From JACVRW01 sp963764665 (GTDB lineage: Bacteria; Actinomycetota; Thermoleophilia; Solirubrobacterales; Thermoleophilaceae), in NCBI GenBank assembly GCA_963764665.1, contig CAVXTL010000026.1:186001-250000 (forward strand): DNA of 64,000 nt. Reading direction: 5' to 3'. Position numbers and translations under genes: made by a program. Each line of letters begins with the position of its first letter. The first letter of the stretch is position 1. This document shows, in pieces, positions 24,089 through 32,822 of the stretch. The notes beneath the pieces are model-generated. The model was not told the DNA's origin, did no database searches, and was given only the letters and a program-made list of their open reading frames with translations.

Positions 24089-25660
24089 ATGCCCTCCCTG
24101 CTGGGCAGGCTCTATGGGCGGCTGGGGCCTGGTTACTTCTGGCTGTGCATGGCCTTCGAGGTCGTGTCCGTGCTGCTCGTATGCCTCGCCACCGTGGGCA
24201 TGTTCTCCCTCTACACGGAGATGGACGCGTCCGAGTTCGTGAAGGTGACGCTCTTCGCTGAGCTTTGCGCCGCGGCGGCCTGCGGGTACACGATCTTCAA
24301 GACCGCGGCGCTGGGCCGCCCCGTCACCGACTGGCTGCGGAACGGTCGCGGCACGGAGGGTGCGCGCGAGGCGTGGTTCGCCGCCGTGGCGCTACCGCGC
24401 GAGTTCGTGGTCCGGAACGGCTGGCAGCCGGTGCTGATCGTGGGGCTTCCCACGAGCCTGTTCCTCGCGATCGAGTTCGACCTGCCGGCATACGGCGCGC
24501 TCATCATCTTCGCCGGGGCCGTGGTGGCCGTGGCCTACGTGGAGGTGCTGCACTTCTTCGTTGCAGAGCAGTTCCTGCGCCCGGTGATCGACGACCTGGT
24601 CAAGCGCCTGCCACCCGACTTCGCGGGGGCGGCCGCAGGCGTGCCTTTGCGCTGGAAGCTGCTCGGCGCGCTGCCGATCGTGAACGTGATCACCGGCGTG
24701 GTGGTGAGTGGGCTGTCCACCAACGGCACCGCCTCGCTCGAGGATCTGGGTGTGGACGTGGTGGTGGCGCTGCTCGTGGCGTTCACGATCTCGCTCGAGC
24801 TCACCGTGCTCGTGACGAGGTCCGTCCTGCGGCCGGTGGACGATCTGCTCGTGGCCACCAAGGCCGCGGCCCAGGGTGACCTCGACGCACGGGTGCCGGT
24901 GACCTCGGGCGACGAGCTCGGCGAGCTGGCCGTGAGCTTCAACGCGATGATGCGCGGCCTTTCGGAGCGCGAGGCTTTGCGCGGCGCGTTCGGCAGCTAC
25001 GTGGACCCGATCGTGGCCGACCGCGTGCTCGAGGAGGGCCAGCTGCTCGAGGGGGAGGACCGCGAGGTCACGGTGATGTTCGTGGACGTGCGCGACTTCA
25101 CCCCGCGCGCGGAGCGCTCGACCGCCCGCGAGACGGTCGAGTTCCTCACCGAGTTCTTCGACCTCGTGGTGCCGCTCGTGCTCGACCAGGGCGGGCACGC
25201 GAACAAGTTCCTGGGCGACGGGCTGCTCGCAGTGTTCGGAGCGCCGGACCGCCACGCCGACCACGCCGACCGGGCGGTGGCCTCCGCGCGGACGATCGTG
25301 GCGGCCGTCGAGCGGCACTTCGGCGGCGAGGTGAGCGTGGGCATCGGGCTCAATTCCGGGCCCGTCGTAGTGGGGTCCGTGGGGGGCGGCGGGAGGCTCG
25401 AGTACTCCGTGATCGGGGACCCCGTAAATATTTCTGCTCGCGCTGAGCGAGCAACGAGAGATACTGGAGATGTGGTCCTCATCACGGAGGCCACCCGCGC
25501 GCTGCTTACGCGCGGTCGCGAGAACCTCGTCCCGAGAGGAGCCCTGGAGTTCAAGGGCATCACCGAACCAGTGTCGCTCTACGCCCTCCCATCACCCTTT
25601 AGTACCCCTGTAGACGAACGTCCTACGCCCTCGACACCCCCGCTCGTCGCGGACGTCTGA
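24089..25660 (+). CDS. Membrane class III adenylate/guanylate cyclase with HAMP domain
   Basis: 523 residues: about six membrane helices in the first ~260 residues, a HAMP domain (VLRPVDDLLVATKAAAQGDL, then DELGELAVSFNAMM) around 245-300, and a class III cyclase domain from ~325. The cyclase carries the metal-binding VTVMFVDVRDFT, the dimer-loop KFLGDGLLAVFG with the second Asp, and VGIGLNSGPVVVGSVG followed by EYSVIGDPVNISARAE with the transition-state residues, so it should be active. It would make cAMP or cGMP in response to a membrane or periplasmic signal. It is followed by phosphatase and GGDEF genes on the same strand. Confidence 0.9.
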   Translation: MPSLLGRLYGRLGPGYFWLCMAFEVVSVLLVCLATVGMFSLYTEMDASEFVKVTLFAELCAAAACGYTIFKTAALGRPVTDWLRNGRGTEGAREAWFAAVALPREFVVRNGWQPVLIVGLPTSLFLAIEFDLPAYGALIIFAGAVVAVAYVEVLHFFVAEQFLRPVIDDLVKRLPPDFAGAAAGVPLRWKLLGALPIVNVITGVVVSGLSTNGTASLEDLGVDVVVALLVAFTISLELTVLVTRSVLRPVDDLLVATKAAAQGDLDARVPVTSGDELGELAVSFNAMMRGLSEREALRGAFGSYVDPIVADRVLEEGQLLEGEDREVTVMFVDVRDFTPRAERSTARETVEFLTEFFDLVVPLVLDQGGHANKFLGDGLLAVFGAPDRHADHADRAVASARTIVAAVERHFGGEVSVGIGLNSGPVVVGSVGGGGRLEYSVIGDPVNISARAERATRDTGDVVLITEATRALLTRGRENLVPRGALEFKGITEPVSLYALPSPFSTPVDERPTPSTPPLVADV

Positions 25661-25678
25661 AAAGCCGAGGACAACCAC

Positions 25679-26161
25679 ATGCGCCCACCCCAATTGCTGC
25701 GTGACCGAGCGCGGGCTCAACTTGCCCCGTGGGCCGCGGCGATGGCGCTCTTCATCGGCATAGCGGCGGTCCTCCTGGCCGGCGGTAGCCACGGCCCTCT
25801 GGCCAGTGCTCAGGCCAGCGGCGACGGCGGTCCCGTGGTGACCCTGCCCGAGATCGAGCCGGAGCCCGTGCTCGGCGGCGAGGACCTGCCTCCGGCCGGC
25901 CCCGTCGAGGATCCCCCCGCCGAGCCGGACGTGGAGGAGCCCGCGCCTTCGGAGCCCGGCGTCGAGGATCCCGAGCCCACCGAGCCGGCGCCGGATCCAG
26001 ATCAGGAGCCCGAGGTCGAGGAGCCACCCCCCGTGGACGTCCCGGACGACGGCGAGGGTCCTGCCGAGCAGCCCAACGAGCCTCCGGTGGTCGACCCGGA
26101 TCCGAACGAGATTCCCCCCAGTCGGCGAGGTGCCCGAGGGTTCCGGCGGAGCCGCCCGTGA
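25679..26161 (+). CDS. N-terminal part of a frameshifted phosphatase gene: signal helix plus Pro/Glu-rich linker
   Basis: 160 residues: one hydrophobic helix (AAMALFIGIAAVLLAGGS) and a Pro/Glu/Asp/Val-rich extracellular stretch (EPEVEEPPPVDVPDDGEGPA). The Pro-rich reading continues past the stop in other frames: VGEVPE in a second frame from 26121, then VPAEPPVTSPEPPMEVPAEL in a third from 26140, then PIDPNNASGGPLVPG back in the original frame near 26208. Three apparent single-base insertions therefore separate this piece from the SpoIIE phosphatase downstream. I read both as one original gene. Confidence 0.55.
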   Translation: MRPPQLLRDRARAQLAPWAAAMALFIGIAAVLLAGGSHGPLASAQASGDGGPVVTLPEIEPEPVLGGEDLPPAGPVEDPPAEPDVEEPAPSEPGVEDPEPTEPAPDPDQEPEVEEPPPVDVPDDGEGPAEQPNEPPVVDPDPNEIPPSRRGARGFRRSRP

Positions 26162-26242
26162 CGAGTCCGGAGCCTCCTATGGAGGTCCCCGCCGAGCTTC
26201 CGGCCGCCGATCGACCCGAACAACGCGTCCGGTGGCCCGCTG

Positions 26243-27709
26243 GTGCCCGGGGTGGTCGCGCCGGCAGTACCGAGCACGCCGCCGATCGCAGCGCTACCCG
26301 GTAGCGGGAACAACGTCACGGAGGGGGGCAGCGCACCGGGCACCGACGACAGCGGGGACTCGGCCGAGGAGCTCCGCCCCGAGGGCGGCCCCGGCGACGC
26401 AGCCCAGCGGACCGTGCGATTCGCCCGGGCCACGGGGGTCCCGGTCTCGGCGGTGCTCGCCGATCCGGGCGGAGGCGCCGCCACGACCGAGCCCGCGCCC
26501 GCGGCAGGCACCGGCGGCTTCGAGCGCGTGGGCGCGAACGACGGAGGCGGCGACGGTGGAATCCAGGACCGGACTCCCAGCGAGGACAGCACCCCGATCG
26601 TGAGGACCGTCCGCGACATCGTCGAGGTGGTGCCTGACTCGCTCAAGGTGGCGCTGGCCGCCCTGGCCGCGCTGTCGGCCCTTCTCGGCGCTGGGTACTT
26701 CTTCGCCCACATGCGCGCGCGCCGGCTCGCCCGCCAGCGCCGTGAGCTGCTCCAGGAGGTCGGTCTTCTCCAGACAGCGCTGCTGCCCCCGGTGCCGGAG
26801 CGGCTCGGCGCCCTCCGCACCTCGGTGGCTTACCGCCCGGCCGACGGCCCCGGGGCGGGCGGCGACTTCTACGACGCCCTCCCGCTCTCGGGCGGGCGCG
26901 TGGGCTTCATCCTCGGCGACGTGTCCGGGCACGGGCGCGGCGCGCTGGCCCGCACGGCATTCATGCGCTACACGCTGAGGGCCTATCTCGAGGCCGGCCT
27001 CGAGCCGCGCGTTGCCCTCCAGGTGGCCGGCCGCGTGATCGACGAGAACCTCGGCGGCGACTTCGCCACCGTGCTGCTCGCGGTGCACGACCCTGAGACC
27101 GGTTCGCTCACCTACGCCACCGCCGGACACCCGGCGCCGATAGTGGTCGGTCCGCACCCGCACGATCCCGTGACGGCCAGCTCATCGCCGCCCATCGGAG
27201 TGGGGGAGCGCACGGGCCTGCGCCAGACCACGGTGCCGCTGGTGCCCGGGTCCGTGGCGTGCCTGTTCACCGACGGCCTGATCGAGGCGCGGACCGCGGA
27301 CGGCGTGCTCGGACGCGAACGACTCACGGAGATGCTCGACGAGCTCGGCCCCACCACGACCGCCAAGGATCTGATCGCACGCGCCGCGAGCGAGGCGCGC
27401 GTGAGCGCCGACGACATCGCTGCGGTGGTCATCTCGCCCACCGCCGGCGTGACCGCCGGGCTCTTCCGCACCGAGCAGCTCGAGCTCTCGACCCGCGAGC
27501 TGGAGGGCCCGATGGCCCGCCGGTTCCTCGAGTCGTGCGGCCTGAGCGAGCACGAGGTGGACGCGGCCGAGCGGGAGGCGCGCGGACTCGCCGAGCGCTT
27601 CGGCGGCGTGGTGCTCCACGTGGTGTTCGGCAACCGCCGGCGCGTGGAGGTGCTCCCGCGGAACGTGGAGAGCATCGAGGCCGCTTCGCGGCGCGCAGCC
27701 GCTCGCTAG
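26243..27709 (+). CDS. SpoIIE/PP2C-type serine phosphatase with one membrane helix (C-terminal part of a broken gene)
   Basis: The frame is open before 26243; the given start is a GTG inside the linker. A flexible linker, a membrane helix (LKVALAALAALSALLGAGYF) and a short basic coil precede a SpoIIE/RsbU-type PP2C domain: LQTALLPPVPERL, GGDFYDALPLSGGRVGFILG with a metal-binding Asp, GDVSGHGRGALA, GDFATVLLAVHDPET, YATAGHPAPIVV and LFTDGLIEARTADG. All PP2C metal-binding aspartates appear present. The end holds ~80 residues like an anti-sigma ATPase fragment (LESCGLSEHEVDAAEREARG). It likely dephosphorylates an anti-anti-sigma factor. It sits between a cyclase and a GGDEF gene. Confidence 0.8.
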   Translation: MPGVVAPAVPSTPPIAALPGSGNNVTEGGSAPGTDDSGDSAEELRPEGGPGDAAQRTVRFARATGVPVSAVLADPGGGAATTEPAPAAGTGGFERVGANDGGGDGGIQDRTPSEDSTPIVRTVRDIVEVVPDSLKVALAALAALSALLGAGYFFAHMRARRLARQRRELLQEVGLLQTALLPPVPERLGALRTSVAYRPADGPGAGGDFYDALPLSGGRVGFILGDVSGHGRGALARTAFMRYTLRAYLEAGLEPRVALQVAGRVIDENLGGDFATVLLAVHDPETGSLTYATAGHPAPIVVGPHPHDPVTASSSPPIGVGERTGLRQTTVPLVPGSVACLFTDGLIEARTADGVLGRERLTEMLDELGPTTTAKDLIARAASEARVSADDIAAVVISPTAGVTAGLFRTEQLELSTRELEGPMARRFLESCGLSEHEVDAAEREARGLAERFGGVVLHVVFGNRRRVEVLPRNVESIEAASRRAAAR

Positions 27710-27755
27710 GCACGGCTCCCCTTAATCGTTCGCCACAGCGTCCGATAAGGAAGGA

Positions 27756-28775
27756 ATGAGCAAACGTGCGGAAGCCGATCGCCTGCGGATGGTCGTCGAG
27801 ACCCAGAGCGAGATCGCCAGCTCGCGGCTCGATCCGGACGAGGTGATGCGGCGTGTGGTGGAACGTGCCCGTGAGATCACTGATGCCGCCGCGGCCGTGG
27901 TCGAGATCGCGGATGGCGACGAGTTGGTCTATCGGGCCGCGTCGGGCACCGCGACGGAGTTCCTCGGCCTCCGGATGGAGGCCGCACAGAGCCTTTCCGG
28001 ATTGTGCATCGACACCGGCCAGTTGCTGCGCTGCGACGACGCGAGCACCGATCCGCGGGTGAACGCCGAGGTATGTCACCTCCTGGGGGCGGTGTCCATG
28101 ATCTGCGTGCCGCTTCAGCATCCCGACGGCGGAACCGTGGGCGTGCTCAAGCTCTACGCGTCGCAGCGGGAGGCGTTCGACGCGGCCGACGAGGAGATGC
28201 TCGGCCTCCTCAGCGGTGTTATCGCCGCGCACCTGACCAACGCCACGCGGTTCGCGGCCGTGCGCGACGATAGCCGCCGCGACGCACTCACCGGGCTCGG
28301 CAACAGGCGCGCCTACGACGAGGCGCTGGTCCGCGAGGCCGGGCGCTCGGCCCGCTACGGCTCGCTGCTCTCGCTCGCGCTGTTCGACGTGGATGGCTTC
28401 CGGGCCGTCAACGAGCGCTACGGCCATCCGCGCGGCGACGCCGTGCTCGCCGAGGTCGGCCGGATCCTCGGGAGTGGGCGAAGCGGCGACCAGGCCTTTC
28501 GCGTCGGAGGAGACGAGTTCGCGCTCGTGCTGGTCGAGACCGGCCTGAGCCAGGCCGAGCTCGTGGCTGGACGGATGGTCGAGGCGGTGGCCGGGAGCGT
28601 GCAGATCGCCGGGCAGGCCACGCTCTCGATGGGTCTGGCCGAGGCGCGCTCGCTGGACCCGCGGGCGCTGCACGCCGAGGCCGACGCGGCACTCCACCGC
28701 TCGAAGCAGGCTCGCGCCGAAGCCCACACACGTCGCACCGAGCGTCGCTGGGGCGGGAACCTCAGCGGGTCGTAA
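27756..28775 (+). CDS. GAF-GGDEF diguanylate cyclase
   Basis: 339 residues: a GAF sensor domain (~15-165, with VVERAREITDAAAAVVEIAD and VSMICVPLQHPDGGTVGVLK) and a GGDEF domain (~170-325). The active-site loop RVGGDEFALVL is intact and the metal-binding LALFDVDGFRAVNERYGH is present, so c-di-GMP synthesis is expected. No RxxD inhibitory site is obvious. The start ATG 27756 follows AAGGAAGG closely. Its 3' end overlaps the convergent hydrolase by 14 bases. It is third in a row of signalling genes. Confidence 0.9.
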   Translation: MSKRAEADRLRMVVETQSEIASSRLDPDEVMRRVVERAREITDAAAAVVEIADGDELVYRAASGTATEFLGLRMEAAQSLSGLCIDTGQLLRCDDASTDPRVNAEVCHLLGAVSMICVPLQHPDGGTVGVLKLYASQREAFDAADEEMLGLLSGVIAAHLTNATRFAAVRDDSRRDALTGLGNRRAYDEALVREAGRSARYGSLLSLALFDVDGFRAVNERYGHPRGDAVLAEVGRILGSGRSGDQAFRVGGDEFALVLVETGLSQAELVAGRMVEAVAGSVQIAGQATLSMGLAEARSLDPRALHAEADAALHRSKQARAEAHTRRTERRWGGNLSGS

Positions 28776-29649
28776 GGAACTTCTCGAGCGCCGACGTGAT
28801 CGCGTCGGGGCGATCCTCGACGAGGAAGTGGCCGGCGTCCTCGAGCTCCACGGTGTCCGCGTGGGGGAAGAGCTCGCGCCACTGGTCGAGGAAGATCGGC
28901 TGGAACACGCGGTCGCGCATGCCCCAGACCAGCAGGGTCGGCACCTTCAGGGAGTCCAGCCGCTCGTGGATGGACGCGATCAGGCCCGCGCTGCGGTCGC
29001 GCTCGGTCAGTGGGATGTCGCGTTGGAACGCGAGCGTGCCGACGCGCGACCAGTAGTTCGGGAAGGGCGCGCGGTAGGCGTCCATCATGAGCGGCTCGGT
29101 ATCGCGTCTGGCCATCCCCCCGGGGATCGACTCCACGAACAGGTTGCCGCCGAGCGCGAGGATCTCACCCAGCCCCTCGTTGCGGAACTCGCGCACGAAG
29201 GGCGGCAGGAAGCTCGGCAGCTCCCAGGCCCAGGTGTTCATGATCACGAGGCCGCGCAGGCGCTCGATGCGCTCGAGCATCGCCCCGATCCCGATCGGGC
29301 CGCCCCAGTCGTGCACGACCAGCACGACGTCACTCAGGTCGAGTGAGTCGATCACAGCCAGCGCGTTGTCGATGTGCCTGCGCAATGTGTACGCGGACAT
29401 GTGCGGAGGCTTGTCCGAGCGTCCGAAGCCCATGTGGTCGAAGGCCACGCAGCGGTGTCCCGCCGCGGGGAGATCGCGCAACTGGTGGCGCCAGAGGTAG
29501 CTCCAGGTGGGGTTGCCGTGGACGAAGAGCACGGGCGGGGCGTCCGCCGGACCCTCATCCACGTAGTGCAGCCGCACCGAGTCCGACTGCACGAATCCCG
29601 CGGCGTAGGGGAACGTGCCGTCGAAGTCTCCGTCGAGGCGATGGCTCAT
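28762..29649 (-). CDS. Alpha/beta hydrolase, haloalkane-dehalogenase-like
   Basis: 295 residues. The oxyanion region is LFVHGNPTWSYLWRHQLRDL and the nucleophile elbow is VVHDWGGPIG, with Asp rather than Ser as nucleophile, which is characteristic of haloalkane dehalogenases and epoxide hydrolases. The catalytic His is in EDAGHFLVEDRP and the acid probably the Asp of WGMRDRVF. HGNPT followed by Trp after the nucleophile Asp fits the dehalogenases (halide-binding Trp/Asn). The natural substrate is unknown. ATG 29649 follows GGAG by three bases. It is divergent from the acetolactate-synthase-like gene. Confidence 0.85.
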   Translation of the reverse strand: MSHRLDGDFDGTFPYAAGFVQSDSVRLHYVDEGPADAPPVLFVHGNPTWSYLWRHQLRDLPAAGHRCVAFDHMGFGRSDKPPHMSAYTLRRHIDNALAVIDSLDLSDVVLVVHDWGGPIGIGAMLERIERLRGLVIMNTWAWELPSFLPPFVREFRNEGLGEILALGGNLFVESIPGGMARRDTEPLMMDAYRAPFPNYWSRVGTLAFQRDIPLTERDRSAGLIASIHERLDSLKVPTLLVWGMRDRVFQPIFLDQWRELFPHADTVELEDAGHFLVEDRPDAITSALEKFLTTR

Positions 29650-29674
29650 GAGCTCCGCACGTATAGCAATCGGA

Positions 29675-29680
29675 TAGCCT
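29675..29680 (+). promoter_or_regulatory. -10 box TAGCCT before the acetolactate-synthase-like gene
   Basis: TAGCCT lies 7 bases before GTG 29688 and fixes that start; no Shine-Dalgarno sequence lies between. Confidence 0.5.
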
Positions 29681-29687
29681 CGCGCCC

Positions 29688-31346
29688 GTGTCCACCGAAG
29701 CGCAGACCGAGCAGCGCGTAGGTCTCCACGGCGGCCGGCTGGTGGCCAAGCGCCTCAAGGCGCACGGCGTGACCAAGCTCTTCACGCTCTCCGGCGGCCA
29801 CCTGTTCTCGATCTACGATGGCTGTCGCGAGGAGGGCATCGACATCGTCGACGTTCGCCATGAGCAGACGGCCGTGTTCGCCGCCGAGGGCTGGGCGAAG
29901 GCCACCCGCGAGCCCGGCGTGTGCGCGCTAACCGCCGGTCCGGGCGTCACCAACGGCATGAGCGGGATGGCGTCGGCCCTGCAGAACGGATCCCCGCTGC
30001 TCGTGCTCGGAGGCCGCGCCCCGGCCATGCGCTGGGGCCAGGGCTCGCTCCAGGAGATCGACCACGTGCCGTTCGTGGCGCCGGTGACCAAGCTGGCGCG
30101 CACCGCCGAATCCACCGCCGACATCCCCGGGATCGTGGACGAGGCCCTCCGCGTGGCGGTGGAGGCGCCCACGGGTCCGACCTTCCTCGACTTCCCGCTC
30201 GACCACGTGTTCATGGACTCGGAGGTGGACGCCGACTCTCCCGCCGAGCTTCAGGACCCTGGCAGCGCCCCGGCTGCCGACGGCGACGCGATCGCGCGTG
30301 CCGCCGAGCTGCTGCGCGGCGCAGAGCGCCCGGTGATCATGGCCGGGACCGGGCTCTACTGGGCACGCGGCGAGGCGGAGCTGCGGGCGCTGGCTGAGGA
30401 GCTCGGGATCCCAGTGTTCCTGAACGGCCTGGCGCGCGGCTGCGTGCCGGCCGACCACCCGCAGTTCTTCTCGCGTGCGCGCGGGACCGGGCTGAAGGGC
30501 GCCGACGTGGCGCTGGTGGTCGGAGTGCCGATGGACTTCCGCCTCGGCTTCGGCGCCTCGTTCGGCGACGAGACCCAGATCGTGGTGATGGGCTCGGCCC
30601 CGCCCGAGCGCCCCCACCCGCGCGAGGTGGCGGCGGAGCTCTTCGGCGGCGTTCCCGCCACGCTCCGCGCGCTGCGCGAGGCCGGCGCCGGAGGGCCCGA
30701 CCGCTCGGCGTGGACCGAGCAGCTGCGCGACGTCGAGAACGAGCGCCGCGCAGCCGAGCAGGACGACCTGAACGACGACCGCTCGCCGCTCCACCCGATG
30801 CGCCTCTACCGCGAGCTCTCACGAGTGCTCGACCGGGACGCCGTGGTGATCGGCGACGGCGGCGACTTCGTGTCGTTCGCCGGCCGCGTGATCGACAGCT
30901 ACCAGCCCGGCTGCTGGATGGACCCCGGCCCATACGGGTGCCTCGGGACCGGGCCGGGCTATGCGCTGGCGGCCAAGCTGGCGCACCCGGACCGCCAGGT
31001 CTGCCTGCTGCTCGGCGACGGCGCCTTCGGCTTCTCGGGGCTCGAGTTCGACACGCTCGTGCGGCATGGAGTTCCGGTGGTCGCGGTGATGGGCAACAAC
31101 GGCATCTGGGCGCTCGAGAAGCACCCGATGGAGTTCCTCTACGGCTACTCGGTGGCAGCCGATCTCCAGCCGGGCTGCCGCTACGACGAGGTCGTGGCCG
31201 CACTCGGCGGGCACGGCGAGCTGGTGGAGCGCCCGGACGATCTGCAGCCCGCCCTCGAGCGCGCCTTCGCCTCCGGCAAGCCGGCGCTCGTGAACGTGCT
31301 GACCGACCCGAGCGTCGTCTACCCGCGCAAGTCGAACCTGGCGTAG
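29688..31346 (+). CDS. Thiamine-diphosphate enzyme of the acetolactate synthase type
   Basis: 552 residues with the three-domain layout of ThDP enzymes. The N-terminal domain holds the catalytic Glu in VRHEQTAVFAAEGWAKA and the TAGPGVTNGMSGM loop; the central domain has RPVIMAGTGLYWARGEAELR; the C-terminal domain has the ThDP motif GDGAFGFSGLEFDTLVRHG followed by GNN. Acetolactate synthase, oxalyl-CoA decarboxylase and related lyases share these motifs. There is no regulatory subunit or ilvC beside it, so biosynthetic IlvB is less likely than a catabolic relative. A strong hairpin terminator lies about 50 bases after the stop. Confidence 0.85.
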   Translation: MSTEAQTEQRVGLHGGRLVAKRLKAHGVTKLFTLSGGHLFSIYDGCREEGIDIVDVRHEQTAVFAAEGWAKATREPGVCALTAGPGVTNGMSGMASALQNGSPLLVLGGRAPAMRWGQGSLQEIDHVPFVAPVTKLARTAESTADIPGIVDEALRVAVEAPTGPTFLDFPLDHVFMDSEVDADSPAELQDPGSAPAADGDAIARAAELLRGAERPVIMAGTGLYWARGEAELRALAEELGIPVFLNGLARGCVPADHPQFFSRARGTGLKGADVALVVGVPMDFRLGFGASFGDETQIVVMGSAPPERPHPREVAAELFGGVPATLRALREAGAGGPDRSAWTEQLRDVENERRAAEQDDLNDDRSPLHPMRLYRELSRVLDRDAVVIGDGGDFVSFAGRVIDSYQPGCWMDPGPYGCLGTGPGYALAAKLAHPDRQVCLLLGDGAFGFSGLEFDTLVRHGVPVVAVMGNNGIWALEKHPMEFLYGYSVAADLQPGCRYDEVVAALGGHGELVERPDDLQPALERAFASGKPALVNVLTDPSVVYPRKSNLA

Positions 31347-31396
31347 CGCGCGGCGGGCAGTCGCGGCCGGCCGGGGTGGTCCCTAGGGCATAAAAA

Positions 31397-31427
31397 GGGA
31401 CCGCCCGGAATCATTCCGGGCGGTCCC
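31397..31427 (-). terminator. Strong 14-bp hairpin terminator
   Basis: A perfect 14-bp stem (5' arm 31397-31410, loop TCA, 3' arm 31414-31427). On the minus strand it is followed by CTTTTTAT, so it best terminates transcripts coming from ppx; it can also end the convergent gene finishing at 31346. Confidence 0.8.
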
Positions 31428-31588
31428 ATAAACGGCCCCATCAGGACGGGCAGGGGTACGTGCCTTGAAAGGGCCTTGCGGTTCGAGCGGCGGGAGGCGC
31501 CGATACGAAAGCGGCTTCGCCCGAACCTATGTACCGAGCGATGGCCGACGACGTTAAGCCGCACGGCTTCTCCACCCGGCGGATCGGA

Positions 31589-32611
31589 CTATAGAGCAGA
31601 GTGCGGCTCGGCGGAAGGGGCTATTTGCGGGTTCATTTGCAGCGCGTTCCCGGCCGCGTCGAGGGCCGCGCCGTGGAGGATGTCGGCCTCGCTGACCTCG
31701 ACTTCTTGCAGCCCGAACGCATGCAGCGAGCGCACCAGGATGGTGGCCCCGGCCACGATCGTCGGCGCGCGGTCGGGATGGAGGCCGGTGACCTGGCGGC
31801 GCTCCGCGAGCGGGAGGGACGCGAGCATGTCGCGGAGCTGCTCGCAGGCCTCGCGTGTGAGCCGGTGCCCGTGGACCCGGCGGGGGTCGTAGGGGTCGAG
31901 CCGGAGGTCGATGGCGGCGAGCGAGGTGGCGGTGCCGGCCACCGCGATCGCCCGGTCGACCTCGGCTCGTGTGTCCGAGGGGATGTCGCCGGCGATGACG
32001 CGGTCCACGTCGTCGGCGAGCGCCGCCAGCTCGGCGGGGGTGGGAGGGTCGCTGTGGAGGTGGCGCTCGGTGTGGCGCACCGAGCCCATGCGAGTGGACA
32101 CATGGAACCCCATCGGTGCGCAGCCGGCCGAGCCGGCTGCTTCCTCAAAGGCGGGCTCCTCGCCGGCGCGGCCGACGACGTACTCGGTGCTACCGCCACC
32201 GATGTCGATCACGAGCGTCGGGTCGCCCGGAGGCCGCCCGTGGGTGGCGCCCAGGAAGGTGAGCCTCGCCTCCTCGTCTCCTGAGATGACGCGCGGGTCG
32301 ACCTGGAAGCGCCGGCGCAGGATGTCGGCGAGCTCCTGTCCGTTCTCGGCGTCGCGCATGGCGCTGGTGGCCACGCAGACGACGGTGTCGGCGCCGTGCC
32401 GGTCGAGTAGCTCCCGGTAACCCGCCACGGCGTCCACGACGCGCTGGATGGCGGCGTCGCTGAGCCTCCCCGCGGCCTCGAGACCCTCACCCAGCCTGGT
32501 CACGGTGGTCTGCCGCTCGACCTCCGTGAGCTCGCCGTCGGGCACCTCGGCGACGAGGAGTCGCGATGAGTTGGTGCCGAGGTCGATGACGCCGACGCGC
32601 CGCGTGCTCAC
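31589..32611 (-). CDS. ppx: Exopolyphosphatase / pppGpp phosphohydrolase (Ppx/GppA)
   Basis: 340 residues of the ASKHA-fold Ppx/GppA family, which degrades polyphosphate or pppGpp. Motifs: VGVIDLGTNSSRLLV (phosphate-1), SGDEEARLTFLGA, VIDIGGGSTEYVVG (phosphate-2) and IAVAGTATSLAAIDL. Residues ~156-167 are encoded by hairpin repeat copy 5 and interrupt the segment where homologues run straight into HVSxxxGxVRxTER, so the repeat is an in-frame insertion in a surface loop. The start is GTG 32611 with a TAGCGT box 8 bases upstream. The reading frame is otherwise intact, so the protein may still work. Confidence 0.92.
   Translation of the reverse strand: MSTRRVGVIDLGTNSSRLLVAEVPDGELTEVERQTTVTRLGEGLEAAGRLSDAAIQRVVDAVAGYRELLDRHGADTVVCVATSAMRDAENGQELADILRRRFQVDPRVISGDEEARLTFLGATHGRPPGDPTLVIDIGGGSTEYVVGRAGEEPAFEEAAGSAGCAPMGFHVSTRMGSVRHTERHLHSDPPTPAELAALADDVDRVIAGDIPSDTRAEVDRAIAVAGTATSLAAIDLRLDPYDPRRVHGHRLTREACEQLRDMLASLPLAERRQVTGLHPDRAPTIVAGATILVRSLHAFGLQEVEVSEADILHGAALDAAGNALQMNPQIAPSAEPHSAL
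32113..32146 (-). repeat. 34-bp hairpin repeat, copy 5 (inside ppx)
   Basis: Reverse-oriented copy with stem GCAGCCGGC/GCCGGCTGC: the variable pair is G-C here, again compensated on both arms. It is translated within ppx. Confidence 0.88.
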
Positions 32612-32711
32612 GCGACGGGACGCTACCTGCCGGGCCGCCGCATTTCGCGGAGAAAACCCTGGACCGCTGGTTGAGGTGGCCTAGACAGGTTGGTAACCTC
32701 GCTGGAAGCGA

Positions 32712-32785
<74 letters not shown>

Positions 32786-32794
32786 CTGCCGAAG

Positions 32795-32822
32795 CCCCCG
32801 CAACCGCGGGGGTTTCGTTTTT
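32795..32822 (+). terminator. Terminator of the initiator tRNA
   Basis: Stem CCCCCGC/GCGGGGG with loop AACC, followed by TTTCGTTTTT. A near copy lies at 49826-49851. Confidence 0.85.
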
